Notes: generated by a model not told the origin, from the sequence alone. Positions 20,931 to 32,459 are shown, numbered from the stretch's first letter. The stretch is 64,000 bases of DNA from Odontocerum albicorne (GCA_949825065.1 OX463848.1:30633549-30697548), one strand, 5' to 3'. Numbers and translations are program-made.

Positions 20931-21662
20931 TCAACCTGACAAATAGTGACACTCAATTACATATGTATACGTCACGCGAATAAAACCCCTCACACTTCAA
21001 TACATTTTATATTCAATGTTTGTTTGATACATACAAATTTTCAAATAACAAAACTACAATATGTTTTTTGGTATATCCATATGATTTTTTCGCCAAATGG
21101 CAAATGTATTTTTATCTTATCGTTTCCCATGGAGTAATCACACACATGTACGCCGGAGTACGTAGTGTGGTGTTCCAGACGGAATATTTGCGGTAAGTCG
21201 ACAGCTTTCTCACGGTGCCCATATTGATCTAATGTTTTGCATACTATTTATTATATACTATACATAAACTTGGATAAATCGATGAAGTTGTATAAAATTA
21301 AATTTATTAGTAAAATTAAACATCTTTAAGACTGTTAGACACGTTCCAATAGTGGCATGCAATTTGTCCAATAGTAAATATTTTAGCGAGTGCGTTAATG
21401 TATAATTATTTATTTCATGTACGATTGATACCGACCCCAAAATAATAATTAATAACATATGTTTTTTGTATGAAATCTGTTTCTAATGAATCGAGTCATC
21501 AAAAATATAAATTGTATAAAATATTGAGAAATTTCTAGCTCGTTTTAGGACGAACAAAAATTAACAAAGTACTTGAGCAGTCCAACCACTGTAGGTATAA
21601 TGCCTTGTACATTTTTACACGATATCATTTAGATTGTTTAAAAAATCTGTGAATTGTATATA
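20931..21662. other. No gene recognised
   Basis: AT-rich; nothing recognised. Confidence 0.45.
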
Positions 21663-22103
21663 AAAATATCACTTTTCTAAAAGTGGTAAAATTACTCTTA
21701 GATCGACAAAATACTAAGCGCCAGGAAAATATCACTTTTCTAAAAGTGGTAAAATTACCCTTAGATCGACACAATACTAAGCGCCAGGAAAATATCACTT
21801 TTCTAAAAGTGGTAAAATTACCCTTAGATCGACACAATACTAAGCGCCAGGAAAATATCACTTTTCTAAAAGTGGTAAAATTACCCTTAGATCGACACAA
21901 TACTAAGCGCCAGGAAAATATCACTTTTCTAAAAGTGGTAAAATTACCCTTAGATCGACACAATACTAAGCGCCAGGAAAATATCACTTTTCTAAAAGTG
22001 GTAAAATTACCCTTAGATCGACAAAATATTAAGCGCCAGGAAAATATCACTTTTCTAAAAGTGGTAAAAATACCCTTAGATCGACAAAATACTAAGCGCC
22101 AGG
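21663..22103. repeat. 63-bp tandem repeat, exactly 7 copies
   Basis: Seven 63-bp units fill the interval exactly (441 bp). Each has the dyad acttttctaaaagt, then ggtaaaattacccttagatc, cgacacaatactaagcgcc. Units 2-5 are identical; the outer units carry a few changes. As 63 is divisible by 3, both strands stay open (141 and 147 codons). I regard these as by-products. Confidence 0.95.
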
Positions 22104-22129
22104 AAAAAAGGGGAAAATTCCTCTAAGTA

Positions 22130-22213
22130 AATTAATTCCAGGAACTACCACAATTCGACCCTGGAAGTTAGCATGGATGGTTAGTAATTGTTATAATCAC
22201 TAGACCGCAGTCA
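22130..22213 (-). repeat. Decayed tRNA-like SINE head
   Basis: The minus strand reads gactgcggtctagtgattat, then ccagggtcgaattgtg, resembling A and B boxes at tRNA spacing. It is not clearly SINE-1, -2 or -3. Confidence 0.35.
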
Positions 22214-22261
22214 TCACCAATTTTTTTTATTTTAAAATCTATTTTGTATGTGTGAATAACA

Positions 22262-22690
22262 GACGATTATGCATGACGAGATGCATGAATGAATTAAAGC
22301 AATTAAAATAGGAGATGTGTGGAAAAACAGGAAAATTAATCAGGACAGTACAAATAATGCGAAATTAAAGAATATGCAGTGCTAAACGTGTTGAAAAGAT
22401 TTGAGATGGTTCGGCTGTGTAGAATGAATGAACGATAAAAGATATACAAAAATAATCTTAACAAGTAGTATATAGAAGGTACGAGAAGTTTGAACAAAAC
22501 AAGAAAAACGTGCCCTACCAAATAAAAGACGGAAGAGTGAAAGGCCTTTATAATAGGAAAGTATGGCACGATGTATGGACGTGGCAAAAGCAAAATACGA
22601 GCATACACATATGTGCCAGGATAGAATTAAATTGATATCGGTTCTTGCTGCCTACCCCAATAGGGACATTGCGCGATGGTGATGTTATTC
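22262..22690 (+). mobile_element. RTE-like LINE fragment (subfamily A)
   Basis: It contains tgagatggttcggctgtgta (LRWFG.V), aatgaatgaacgataaaaga, caaaataatcttaacaa and the 3-prime end tgctgcctaccccaatag. Near 22600 it has acacatatgtgcc, the uninterrupted form of a site that carries a 6-bp TA-CTCG insertion in the copy at 36695. Confidence 0.75.
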
Positions 22691-23476
22691 GTGTTTATCT
22701 ATACAATATAATAATCGACATTTTTTGTTTGTAGTGAGGTATCACATATGATATCTATGCTTCTAGGCGGGAAACTAGAAATAATTCGAATTATTCACAA
22801 TTAACAATGGGGTAATTTCGAAACGTTAACATTTTACTGAAATATCTCGTTTCAGTGTTTCTAAACAATTGCGTGTTCATTTTTGTACAGCAAATATAAT
22901 ATTATATAGTTTATCTATGATATATTGTAGAATAATATAATTTTAAGAGAATGTTATGTTAAGTTTCTATTTGCAACTCACGATAAAATAAATACATATT
23001 AGGTTATGAAATATGGAGAATATAGTCTAAAGCCATGGGAAAGCTCCGATCTATTAAAAATAAAAAGAGACCGAATACGTAATGTATGGAGTCGATCTCA
23101 AATAATGATCCAAGTCTTAATTGTTAATAGAATTGGGCAAGACATATATGTTAACCATAACGGCGGACATCGTTGAACGTATATGATAGACTCATCCCGA
23201 TAGGAAATAAAAGCTCTAGAAAGCAACCAGAACTCTTCGTATATTAGATCAACGAAATGGGAGACATAAAGTGGCAGCAAATGATAAAGGACAGACGATT
23301 TCGAAGAAGTAGTGGAGATATCTATGGTATATTCAGCAGTGAAGTAATAAAAAGGTTAAAAATGATGAGAATATATCTGTTTAATATCTTAGTTTTAGAA
23401 GAAAAAAAATTGATTATGTGTAGTGTCAAGTAAAAATACTATATATGCGCTCTATTTTTTTAATTCATTTTACATA
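22691..23476. other. Mostly unassigned; possible LINE debris at 23100-23340
   Basis: The first half is AT-rich with no signal. At 23100-23340 the plus strand looks weakly like the end of another LINE ORF2 (GQD...RRH pattern), too decayed to call. The minus-strand 60-codon frame there is its shadow. Confidence 0.3.
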
Positions 23477-23530
23477 TCCTGGCTGGTTTATTACATATCC
23501 TGACTGGTTTATTACCATGTGACAATGTTT
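23477..23530 (-). repeat. SINE-1 central fragment, duplicated
   Basis: ctggctggtttattacatatcctg is followed by ctggtttattaccatgtgac, the reverse complement of the SINE-1 ggcaataa..ccag region, with an internal 22-bp duplication. It directly precedes a fuller copy. Confidence 0.5.
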
Positions 23531-23544
23531 GAATATTAGTGTTC

Positions 23545-23766
23545 TTATTGTATTCTATTACACATTCATTGCATACAGTACAACCTGGAGGGCTTATTGC
23601 CATGTGGCAATGTTTTCCAACCAGTCAGAAAGGTGTCTAAACAAGCTTTAAGTGAAAACTAGACTGAAACCCTTTTTAAAAATCTGGGTGCAAACGGGAA
23701 TTGGATCCACAACCTCTAGCTTGAAAGACTTCTAAAATTCTTACCAAAGAGGCCACTGAGGTCTTC
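23545..23766 (-). repeat. SINE-1 copy, full length
   Basis: Tail (ttgtattctattacac), agtacaacctggagggctta, accagtcagaaaggtgtc, ctttaagtgaaaac and a decayed tRNA head up to aagaggccactgaggtcttc. Confidence 0.85.
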
Positions 23767-23854
23767 GTTTTAATTATGCATTACGTTAATTCGTTTGCTA
23801 TAAGTTACACTAAATCAGATCGTTCTAACTACTCTTCCATCAGACTGAAGTCGA

Positions 23855-24222
23855 CTTTCGTCGTCGTTGCTGGGCCTCGTAGTCGAGGATCCCTCGAGGA
23901 AGAGGAAGCTGTGCCGTGGAGTTTTGTTTCATTCTTCTTTACTTTTCTTTAAGGGAGTGAGTCGTTGCACACCAGCAAACTTACCGACCACACCGCTCTA
24001 CTGGATCCGATGGCACACCGAAGTGAAACGATCGGGTTACACCGGCATGTCTTTTCCTTTTTTTTTCAAGAATCGTTATGGTCGAAGTCATAGGTATCTC
24101 TATATCCTCGAATACTAGACGGAAAAATGCCTGTGTCATTCGAGGGAAGAAGCACAGTGTGGTATTCGAACTGGCGACCTTCCGCATCGAAGTTCAGTGC
24201 GTTACCGCACGGCAATGCGCCT
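23855..24222 (-). repeat. SINE-3 copy, near full length
   Basis: On the minus strand a tRNA-like head (gcattgccgtgcggtaacgc; B-box-like gccagttcgaatacc) leads into aatgacacaggca and tcgaggatatagagatacc. After an A-rich linker come the 3-prime blocks cggtaagtttgctggtgtgc and cctcgactacgaggcccagc. It aligns along its length with 35121-35464. Confidence 0.75.
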
Positions 24223-24714
24223 CACGTGCAGTCGACTTTACATTAGATGTGAATGCATAGAATTATTTTTTGGTATAATAAATTTTTCAAAATATCATCA
24301 CCAATTCATACCCCATGATTTCTAGAATCGCTGAGCTAGATCTTGCGATGCTTTATACTCCACAGTCCGCAGTCTCCGGTCCCCACGGGCGGCCGACCAT
24401 AGCCACCGACCGCAAGCTCCCACATGTGCTCTCTGTTATCACCAGATAATAATGCCAATGCGTTGCTATTACAGTTCCTTCCCACACCGCAAATTAGCTT
24501 TAGCTTTCTCACTAAATGCTCTTCACCCCGTCTACACCGGAAGTGCCATATTGGAGGCTTATCCTAGCGATAGCTATTCAATAAATAATTTGAAATATTC
24601 GTTAGTCTTATATAAAATACTGAAAAATGACAATTCGGCTATTAGAGAAAGGTTTAAAGTTACCTTTCGTAATCGCTTTGATTTTAAGTTAGTTCCTTTT
24701 ACATATATTAGAAA
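24223..24714. other. No gene recognised
   Basis: A less AT-rich patch at 24355-24445 (ccgcagtctccggtccccac) is unassigned. The open frame 24452-24727 has no known domain. Confidence 0.35.
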
Positions 24715-25015
24715 TGCGTGGACTTAGAATAATACATGGGATGATTATGCAATGAACTGTTAAGTGATGAGTGTGAACTGATGTGTTGAGCAAAACGAAA
24801 ATACCATTCTGAGATGGTTTGGGCACGCGTAACAAATGACTAACAAAACAAATACACCGTGGAAATTTGAGTGAAATTCGTGGTAGAGGAAGACCAAGGA
24901 AAGTATGGTTGGCTCAAGTGGATGATATTTTGAAAGAAGGAATGGAAAGTCTGACGCTCTCTCATTTCTGCCTACCCAGATAGGGAGACGACGTGATGGT
25001 AATGTATGTCATCTT
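24715..25015 (+). mobile_element. RTE-like LINE fragment (subfamily A)
   Basis: gaataatacatgggatgatt, ctgagatggtttgggcacgc, gaggaagaccaaggaaagta, ggttggctcaagtggatgat and the end gacgacgtgatgg follow the family order with internal deletions. Confidence 0.8.
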
Positions 25016-25284
25016 ACATACGTATTAATTTCAGGCTGATTTCTCTTGAAGCGCAGAATTTTTAATAAATATGCTGCCACATTAGAATAGTTTTTTAAAT
25101 ATTATTTTCAAAAAATTGAAAATTTCATTAACGAGTTGATATATTATCATATTGGTAATACTCGTAGATTGAATCTGCCATTTCAAAATGAATAAAAGAT
25201 AATTTATTTCTTAATTATTATTTCACATTTTGATCTTCGTCCATTTTAAGTTCTTTAGCGACAAAACTATTTTTTCTGTATATT

Positions 25285-25375
25285 TTACAGGCTGTGGGCC
25301 TGAGCACCCTTGAGTAGAGTCTGCTCTCTTAACAGCGCAACGTAAAATTTGCTTTATTACTATTGTTATTATTGC
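25285..25375 (+). repeat. Solitary LINE 3-prime tail (CR1/jockey-like)
   Basis: gagcacccttgagtagagtc, tgctctcttaacagcgcaac, then a TTATTA-rich end. It matches the tail of the LINE at 10495-11405 and the copies at 27000, 27081 and 42980. Confidence 0.6.
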
Positions 25376-26271
25376 AGTAAATTTTACCTTACATAAACAC
25401 CATCAATATTATACAGAAAATTGTTTATTTCTTTAGTTTAAACAACCATTCGATAAAAACATATGCTGTTTATTTATTTTTATTAACATGACTTACAATT
25501 TCCACGTTGAGAATTTATATATTTTTGGTTTAGCAATTAACCCTGCTGAGAGGAATTTGTTCTTAATACATATTTTAACTTGAAAATAATTGGACCAAAC
25601 AAACTTATATGTTATATGAAAAAAGGTCCAGCCCATAAGAAATATTTTTGGTTGATTTAATGTGTCAAAAAATATAAGTCTTGCATAAGCAATAAAATCA
25701 AGCCAGGTTAATGGGATTTTTATGGATAAATTTTGTCTTCGAAAAAAATTGTTCATACCAGCATACAAATCAGCTAGATTAAAATTATCATTTATCTCAG
25801 AATAAGTAGAATGCGCATTGGGTTAGTTTTATCATTCAAATGACCGTTATATTATTGCAATAAAACATTGTTTTATTTTAAGAATCCACACTTTATTCTT
25901 CTTTCATCCTTGCAGTTCTTGGCTTATCATGAACCATCCCTCTCCAGTGAAGCAATTTCTTCTCCAGTGCATCACCTTCCACATATAACCACGCTGTCTT
26001 CTTCACTTGGTCACTCCATCGATTGGGTCCCCAGCCTCTGCTTCCTCTTCCATTTATTCACACTTCCTACCAGAATCAACAGCTGAAACCTGTCGTTCCC
26101 CTCTCACGCTATGTATCTAAGCATCTCAAGATCTATTCTGTACACAGCACAGACAAAAATGATTCCTAAGATCTCGGTTCTTCTTTCCTATCGCTTTATT
26201 TACAGATAATTTGAAGCGTACGACATATATCAAATCGCAACCATTCATGATACACACTTGATAAGATCAGT
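25376..26271. other. No gene recognised; pyrimidine-rich stretch 25868-26200
   Basis: The pyrimidine-rich part reads on the minus strand with fragments such as ERQVSAVDSGRKCE and EAEAGDPIDGVTK. This could be the end of a LINE ORF2, but I cannot confirm a family. A 91-codon frame at 25493-25768 (minus) is Phe/Ile-rich and unrecognised. Confidence 0.3.
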
Positions 26272-26474
26272 GACTACCTTCGTGGCCTAGTTGATAAGAC
26301 GTCTGTCTTCCGATCTGGGGTTTGCGGGTTTGATTCCCGTTGGTACCAAGATTTTTAAAAAGGTTTCAAGTCTGGCTTTTATTTTAACATATTTATGTTT
26401 GATTAGAAGAGATTGCCACTTGGTAATAACCCCACCCGATTGTACCGTAAATAACAAAACTATAATACAATACA
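26272..26474 (+). repeat. SINE-1 copy, full length, well preserved
   Basis: Head gactaccttcgtggcctagt, anticodon-arm-like gataagacgtctgtcttccg, B box gggtttgattcccg, body tagaagagattgccacttgg, tail aactataatacaatacaaca. Confidence 0.9.
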
Positions 26475-26999
26475 ACATAATTAGCCAGAGGCGCGTCTCA
26501 ATCCTGAGCTCTGTAATAATTACAGAAATCATAAACTAAGTTCATCTATAAGTTATTTTTCATTCACTTCTCATAATTATATTTTAAATTATAAAGCTTG
26601 AATTTAAAATTTAAATTATTTAGCCGGTAATAAAGCGTGCAGTTCATAAATCACCCAGTCTTGTGTCATATTCCATTACAGCCGATATGCGGGCCGAGTC
26701 CTATGAAGCTATTATGCAGCGCCGTATTACGACGAAATTCATGACTGAAAATGCATTGCGAATGAATAGTCGGCCCAGTCTTTCAATTAAATATTTTTTT
26801 CTTTTACGAATTGATACTCCTTCTCTTTCCCTCAGAATTTGGGGCGTATTAAATAAATGCATATTCGAGATAACTGGGGCGATTCAATTAATTTTTACGA
26901 CTTTTTACTAAAGGGAATTTCAATTATGACATAAAATTGATTTTTTTAAATTTTAAATGAATGATTATTTTTCAATAATTTTTTTTAATCGGTCATTTT
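26475..26999. other. No gene recognised
   Basis: AT-rich. A patch at 26665-26790 is less AT-rich and gives an unrecognised 82-codon frame. Confidence 0.35.
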
Positions 27000-27150
27000 C
27001 AGAGTTAGAGCGCCCTTGAGGAGAGTGTACAATCTAAATGGCGCTGTATACTTTGCCCTTTTATTATTTAATAGGTAATTCAGAGTTAGAGCGCCCTTGA
27101 GGAGAGTGTACACTCTAAATGGCGCTGTAAAGTGTTTTATTTATTTTATT
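27000..27150 (+). repeat. Two tandem copies of the LINE 3-prime tail
   Basis: cagagttagagcgcccttga, ggagagtgta, aatggcgctgta occur at 27000-27080 and again at 27081-27150 (81-bp offset). Both resemble the tails at 25285 and 42980. Confidence 0.7.
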
Positions 27151-27737
27151 AAAAAATTATAGAACTGGTTCAAATACCTAAAATGTCATTCCTTTTGAAG
27201 AGAGCGTTCAGATTAAAACGTGTATTGCGGTAATCAAATGTAATTAGAGCAGAAATATAATTTTTAGTTCAGTAGACAAACCATTTCTATAAATATGTTA
27301 CGTGCTCAAGTATTTTTTTCTATATATTTTCGTTTATAAACAAATGGTCTTCATATGTGGCTATACGGATCAAAATTTAGAGTTCTCCCTCAATATTATT
27401 GCAGAATTTCGAGTGTATCAGTGCACTTTTCAGTCTAAACATTAAAAAACACAATTTTCTCCAAATTGTGACAAAAAAATCTGTTCGAAGAAGTTTTTCA
27501 CAATGAAACAGATCCATTATAGGTTCATTATTTATTATTATTTAAGTTTATCGCCTCGATTTATTCACAATAACGGAAACGCAATTCTAGAAAAAAATTA
27601 TAATGAGGTTTAAAAATATATTTATTTAGATTTGATAAACTGCACGTTGTGCCTTTAGAAATAGAGGATAACTTTTCGAAACTAATCGGGGGTTTCAATC
27701 AGTAAAGTACAAGGATTAAAAAAAGTTATTTTATTTT
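27151..27737. other. No gene recognised
   Basis: AT-rich; nothing recognised. Confidence 0.45.
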
Positions 27738-27838
27738 TTAGTACCACAAAGTACGAGTAAATGTTTGAATGTCACAAAGTACGAGTTAGTGCCACAAAGT
27801 ACGTTAGTGCTACAAAGTACGAGTAAATGTTTGAATTT
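27738..27838. repeat. Short irregular tandem repeat of a cacaaagtacgag motif
   Basis: ccacaaagtacgag and gtaaatgtttgaat alternate in about four partial units. Two TACGAGTA octamers lie inside. Confidence 0.75.
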
Positions 27839-28000
27839 TAGTGAAAAGAAATTCTATAACATTAATACCAATTTAATAAAAACCATTGAGATGCCTTAAG
27901 TGCATTTTAAATCTCTGTTTTCCCATGGAACATAATATTTTTTATCACACTGTCACTTTGAACTTGTCAAATGAATATTAATAACATAGCTATATTAGAG
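27839..28000. other. Spacer
   Basis: AT-rich; nothing recognised. Confidence 0.4.
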
Positions 28001-28200
28001 AGGTAATGATCGCTCCGGCCGCGAGGAACTCCCTCCCGTGATGGGACGGAGTGTGGAGTGGTCCCGATGCGGAGGGCGTCCAGTTCCCAGGCCGCTCGGG
28101 GAGGAAGGAAGTATTTGTTGGCAGCCACTTAACAGGACATGATTGCAGGTACTGGAAGCCGCCTACCTCCATAGGAAGTTGTCTGCATTCCCAACCATGC
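28001..28200. other. GC-rich island of unknown nature
   Basis: This 200-bp stretch is clearly richer in G+C than anything near it (gctccggccgcgaggaactc; gtccagttcccaggccgctc). One plus-strand frame is open for about 45 codons before a stop at about 28139 and reads REELPPVMGRSVEWSRCGG. The minus-strand 60-codon frame overlaps it. It could be transposon coding debris or a conserved host element; I do not recognise it. Confidence 0.4.
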
Positions 28201-29280
28201 GTTGATATGATGGTTTACACATTCTGTTGAGGATTTTTTATTATTATTTCATTTCTGTTAATTGTCCATGGACAATAAACATAAAAAATGTTAGATAATT
28301 TTTTTTTCGATATTCTGTTATATGTGTTTTCATCAGGAATCAGGTTATTCGTCTTATGATAACTTGAATAAATATCTGAAAAGAGTAATGTTGCGTTTTG
28401 TTGGACCCAGACTCAGAATTCCCACATACGTGTTCTCGAAGAACATATCATGACATTTTCGGGTAAATACTTTTTTTGTTTCATTTAATAAAAAGAAGAT
28501 CATGTCTTTCTTTATTTCTATAAAAAATAAATATTTATTTATCATACTTTTTACGAAATTATTGTTTTTTCTGTTAAACAAAACCATAAAATTGTACAAT
28601 ATATAGCGCTATTTTGAAGCCTTATTTACTCCAAGTGCACTATTTTAGGCAGCTACTTAGCGCCCGAAAAAAACGACCTTTATTAATCAGTCTTGATTAA
28701 AATCAGTCCTGTAATCGTCAGTAGTCGAATCGGTAAATGTTAACGTTAGAAGAAACTTTATTTATTTACACTAGATTTAGACTTCAGACATTTTTTACAA
28801 AATATAATTTCATTAAAATTCCGAGTGTGCGTGAATACTAAAATTATAACTGTAAGAAGTGTAAATACTGAAATACTAGTTAAAAAAAAGTACATGCAAT
28901 TTATTGCTTATCAATATTGACCTTTTCATGACGATTTGGTACCAAGAGACTGGTGGGTTATAGTCTTGAAGAATGCAGTATCTTCTCTCTTTTGAGAAAA
29001 TACATTTTCATTGCCAAAAAACTTGTTTGATAGTGTTACTTTCAATATCGTGGCAAATGCAGGTCGCTCTTTATGTTAATTAGCAGTATCAAAAAACTCA
29101 CCAACCTTACGTGATTTATTTCATCTGCTTTACTCGTTTGCGCCATCGCATTTCCAATACAAGTGTTGCATATCTGAAGACATTGTTGCATTCATGAGCA
29201 ATATAAGCGACGCGCCGTGTACACAGTCCATTATCGCATGATAATTTCTCACCGTCAATTTAGAGCGGTTGACATCTTCG
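28201..29280. other. No gene recognised
   Basis: AT-rich, with an unremarkable 81-codon Phe/Lys-rich frame at 28354-28599 (minus). Confidence 0.4.
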
Positions 29281-29530
29281 AAGTTTAATTGTTACGTTTG
29301 ACAACATCATCATAGGCTAATAGCTACGACTGTCGAGAGATGGTGTCGAAGCACCTTCTCATCAGAGCGTTCCCATGATCCGTGGCGCTGCCGTGGATGT
29401 CTACTTGACGGGTATCTATGCGTGATCAATAGTTAGGAACCAGTTTGGACGAATTCTGTGACATGGTTGGCTACATGAATGACTAGTTTTTCGACAAGTC
29501 TTTCGAAACTGAGGCCTAGCATTTATAATT
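29281..29530. other. Less AT-rich patch, unassigned
   Basis: gagatggtgtcgaagcacct and neighbours look like decayed coding or LINE sequence, but neither strand gives a recognisable motif. Confidence 0.3.
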
Positions 29531-30100
29531 AGAAGGCATTCTTGATCTAAAAACTTACAAAGTTTAAATTCCTAAATCATTTAAAATTCTACAGATGTTT
29601 TAAAAGTCGCTGAGGATAATTTTAAAATATATAAGAAAACATGGATTCATATAATATTTAAAAAAAATATATTTTCGAATAGAATATGTGTTTAAAATTA
29701 AAAAGAAAATTTTATTAAAATATTGAATCATCTTTTCAAAGTAATCCTTTGTTTTATAATTTAACTCTGGACAATTTTAATAGTTCAATTGTGTTGTTAA
29801 TTAACTGTCTTGGACACTTCTATTATACTCGTATCTCTCACTTATTAAAAAATCATGTTAACATTAATGTGGCCTGAGGAGGAAGGCTCGAATCACGTGA
29901 GCCTTTTCTAATTTTTATATTTCATTATCATATTTTGGTATTCCACTGTTCATAAATATTACGAATCTTCTAGTCTGTTTAAATATTCTAATCTCCAAAC
30001 TAAAATTAACATTTTTAAGATTACGTATATAAATCTATAAAAAATATTTTATCTATTGTATAATAAAATATACTTGTTGGTATCTATTTTTTTTCTACAA
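29531..30100. other. No gene recognised
   Basis: AT-rich spacer; nothing recognised. Confidence 0.45.
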
Positions 30101-30186
30101 AAAAGGGTACCAACGGGAATTTGACCCGGAACCTTCGGGTAGGAGGACAGATGTAATACTATATTAACTAGGCCACGGAGATCGTA
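30101..30186 (-). repeat. SINE-1 head fragment
   Basis: The reverse complement carries an A box (gatctccgtggcctagtta) and B box (gttccgggtcaaattcccg) followed by ttggtacc. The body is missing. Confidence 0.75.
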
Positions 30187-30519
30187 TTTTACCACTAAGT
30201 ATAAATATTTTTATATATTTTTTTATTGAATAAAATTGATTTTATAATACATCCCAAATATTTTTGTGATAGAAATATAGCTCAAAGTGTATTTTTCAAG
30301 TGACTTAACATATTATGGTGGATTATACCTATGTTAAATATTTATTATTTTCACTCGGACCGAAGATTAATGTTGTGGGTGTGTTGTGTAAAGAATTTCT
30401 ATGATTTACAAGTGATTGTCGCCGAGAGCAGTGCGAGTAAGTCTCGGCCAAACGGGATACTTCATGCAGCATCCAGCCAGTGTACCTCAGGGGCTAATGC
30501 AAATTTCAATTATAATAAT
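30187..30519. other. No gene recognised
   Basis: AT-rich with a short less AT-rich stretch (30420-30500). The open frame 30331-30525 is unrecognised. Confidence 0.35.
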
Positions 30520-31125
30520 TACTAATGCCTTCAGCTGAGTAGCTTCACAACGTAAATGAGTTGGTGCAAATAAAACATGGCCAGACGCAAATTTTATAAA
30601 AACTTTAATTTTGACACTTTGGTAATGGTTTAAATTTAAATTATTTACGCCATCGTATATTGAGATAGTTTTATGTGCTGTATTCACAAAATGAGCTCTT
30701 AAGAGCGTCACCACTCGCACATGGTATAATTGTGGGGGAATTGTGGATGGGTTAATGATTTTCTTGAACGAATTCTTCGTTGTTGATATCTTCCATATCA
30801 CGGTGGAAAAATTGAGCTCCTTAACAAACTTTCTAGATATATGTAACTGGACCACTTCACAGGGAACCGTGAGTAAATGTTGCTCGTTTTGATATTATTT
30901 GTCGTTGTTGATATCTTCCATATCACGGTGGAAAAATTGAGCTCCTTAACAAACTTTCTAGATATACAATGTAACTGGACCACTTCACAGGGAACCGTGA
31001 GTAAATATTGCTCGTATTATATCATATTATTTTTCGATTTTTATATATTAAATGTTTTTCTTATAATATGCATTTTATTTTATGTAATTGGGTTAAACCC
31101 ATGTATAATATAAAATAAATAAATA
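30520..31125 (+). mobile_element. Unnamed LINE family X, 3-prime part
   Basis: Plus-strand reading shows TPSYIEIVLCAVFT, then VTTRTW and FVVDIFHITVEKLSSL, which lines up with the minus strand of 38276-38660 and 40921-41385. The element ends with gggttaaacccatg and an AATAAATAAA tail at 31125. The order (basic stretch, Ser/Pro or Thr stretch, DIF..) resembles the last part of jockey/CR1-type RTs. A 109-bp part is duplicated (30778-30886 and 30903-31014). Confidence 0.5.
30778..31014. repeat. Direct duplication of about 110 bp (125-bp offset)
   Basis: cgttgttgatatcttccata through gtgagtaaat.ttgctcg is present twice with very few differences, so the duplication is recent relative to the element. 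Confidence 0.9.
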
Positions 31126-31789
31126 TTTGATGTTAAAACTTTTCAAATAATTTGTTAGTATTTTTTCGACATTTTCTTTGTCTTGAAAATTGGCTACACT
31201 ATTTCCTGTTTATTGCGTTTTCTTCGAATTCAGTCGATTAGATAAATATTTTACGGAAATGCCAAATTCATTAGATGTATTTTAAATTTCAAGAATATAT
31301 AAAAAATATTGAAATAAATATAATCGGCCAACAACAACAAATGTTTCGATAATCTTCCATAAGACACCTTCCTTGCAAACTGGGTCGAATCCATTGAAAG
31401 TAATATTCTCTGACATCTGATGGATTTAACCATGTTTGATTTGTACTGACTCAAATGTTCGTTTTTAATACTTAGATCATCTTTCTTGCAGGCCAGACTA
31501 CTGATGGCATCGCATATGTTTTTTATTGTAATATGTAACAACATAAAAAAATTACTTATTCAACTATAATTAAAAGGTGTTCATTTTGTAACTAGTGTGA
31601 CCGAGTGTTTCGGTTGAAAATAAATAAATTCGATATTGATGTTTTTTCAACGAATTAATTTCGTAATGTCAAAATATAAAAATGATCATGATAATGTATT
31701 TTTCTAGTTAGTAAGTATATGATTCGAAATAAAGTAGTGTTTAGAAACTCATAAATGTGTTTATTAAATACATATATAAAAATCGTCAC
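31126..31789. other. No gene recognised
   Basis: AT-rich. Open frames at 31251-31544 and 31655-31870 (minus) are unrecognised. Confidence 0.4.
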
Positions 31790-32223
31790 ACCATTTCCCT
31801 GTCGGGGTAGGGAGAGATAACAGAGCTCTAGGCTTTCTTGACACATATCCTTCGCCTCTTCCACATCCATACTTATCTCATATAACTTATACAGTTTCTT
31901 TCTTTCAGAATATCATTCACTTGATACAACCATGCTTTCTTTGGTATTTTTCTCACACGCCTTCCTCTCAAATTTGCACTATATATCTGTTTTGCTAGTC
32001 TTTCTTCATTCATTCGATCCACGTGCCCAAACCACCTCAGCGTGCTTTTCTTCATCTTACTTAACACATCAGCCTTATGTTCACATTCATCCCTTATCAC
32101 TTCATTCTGTATTTTGTTATTCATTGTTACTCCATGTATTCTTCTCAATGCACGCATTTCTACAGCATTTATTCGGCACCTATCAGTTTTTTTCCACGTC
32201 CACGTTTCCCTCCTATATATCAA
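31790..32223 (-). mobile_element. RTE-like LINE fragment (subfamily A), best preserved copy
   Basis: On the minus strand this includes an intact coding remnant (31873-32223) and then the short 3-prime end, which closes in plus-strand reading with cgtcacaccatttccctgtc ggggtaggg. All other copies of subfamily A can be placed against it. Confidence 0.85.
31873..32223 (-). pseudogene. C-terminal remnant of an endonuclease-reverse transcriptase ORF
   Basis: An uninterrupted frame of 116 codons reads ETWTWKKTDRCRINAVEMRA, LRRIHGVTMNNKIQNEVIRD, then ECEHKADVLSKMKKSTLRWF, GHVDRMNEERLAKQIYSANL, GRRVRKIPKKAWL. The E.RALRRI.G.....I.N..IR, LRWFGHV.RM..ERL and GRP.K.WL-type blocks (here GRRVRKIPKKAWL) mark the end of ORF2 in RTE-like LINEs common in arthropods. 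The catalytic RT and endonuclease parts are absent, so it is non-functional despite the open frame. The absence of stops suggests a fairly young insertion. Clade assignment (RTE versus a related clade) is from memory of the motif style. Confidence 0.75.
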
Positions 32224-32287
32224 AGTGTAAATACAACAATATAATTAAAAATCATTTGATTATATTGTTGTTTTAAATTATACTTAA

Positions 32288-32459
32288 TCTTCGTTATAAA
32301 CAGTACAATCTGGCGCGTTTATTGCCACGTGGTAATCTCTTACCAACTAGAAAGACGTTCAAGAGGCGTTTAGTAAAAACCAGACTAAAATTCGTTGAAC
32401 AAAATCCCTATCCCCGGGTCGGAAGTAAAGTATCACATCAACTGCTATGGAATTCGTCA
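32288..32459 (-). repeat. SINE-1 copy
   Basis: Reverse complement of the family: acagtacaatctggcgcgtt, ttgccacgtggtaatctctt, agaaagacgttcaagaggcg. The tRNA head is decayed (cccgggtcggaag, gctatggaattcgtc). Confidence 0.8.

Noticed and set aside
21683..22126. 147-codon open frame (and 141 codons on the other strand) as a repeat protein gene
   Set aside because: The frame exists only because the 63-bp satellite unit is a multiple of three and lacks stops. Both strands are equally open, and there is no start context or flanking exon.
31873..32223. Functional host gene because the frame is intact
   Set aside because: The motifs are those of a LINE ORF2 C terminus, there is no start or promoter, and the same sequence recurs many times in the window.
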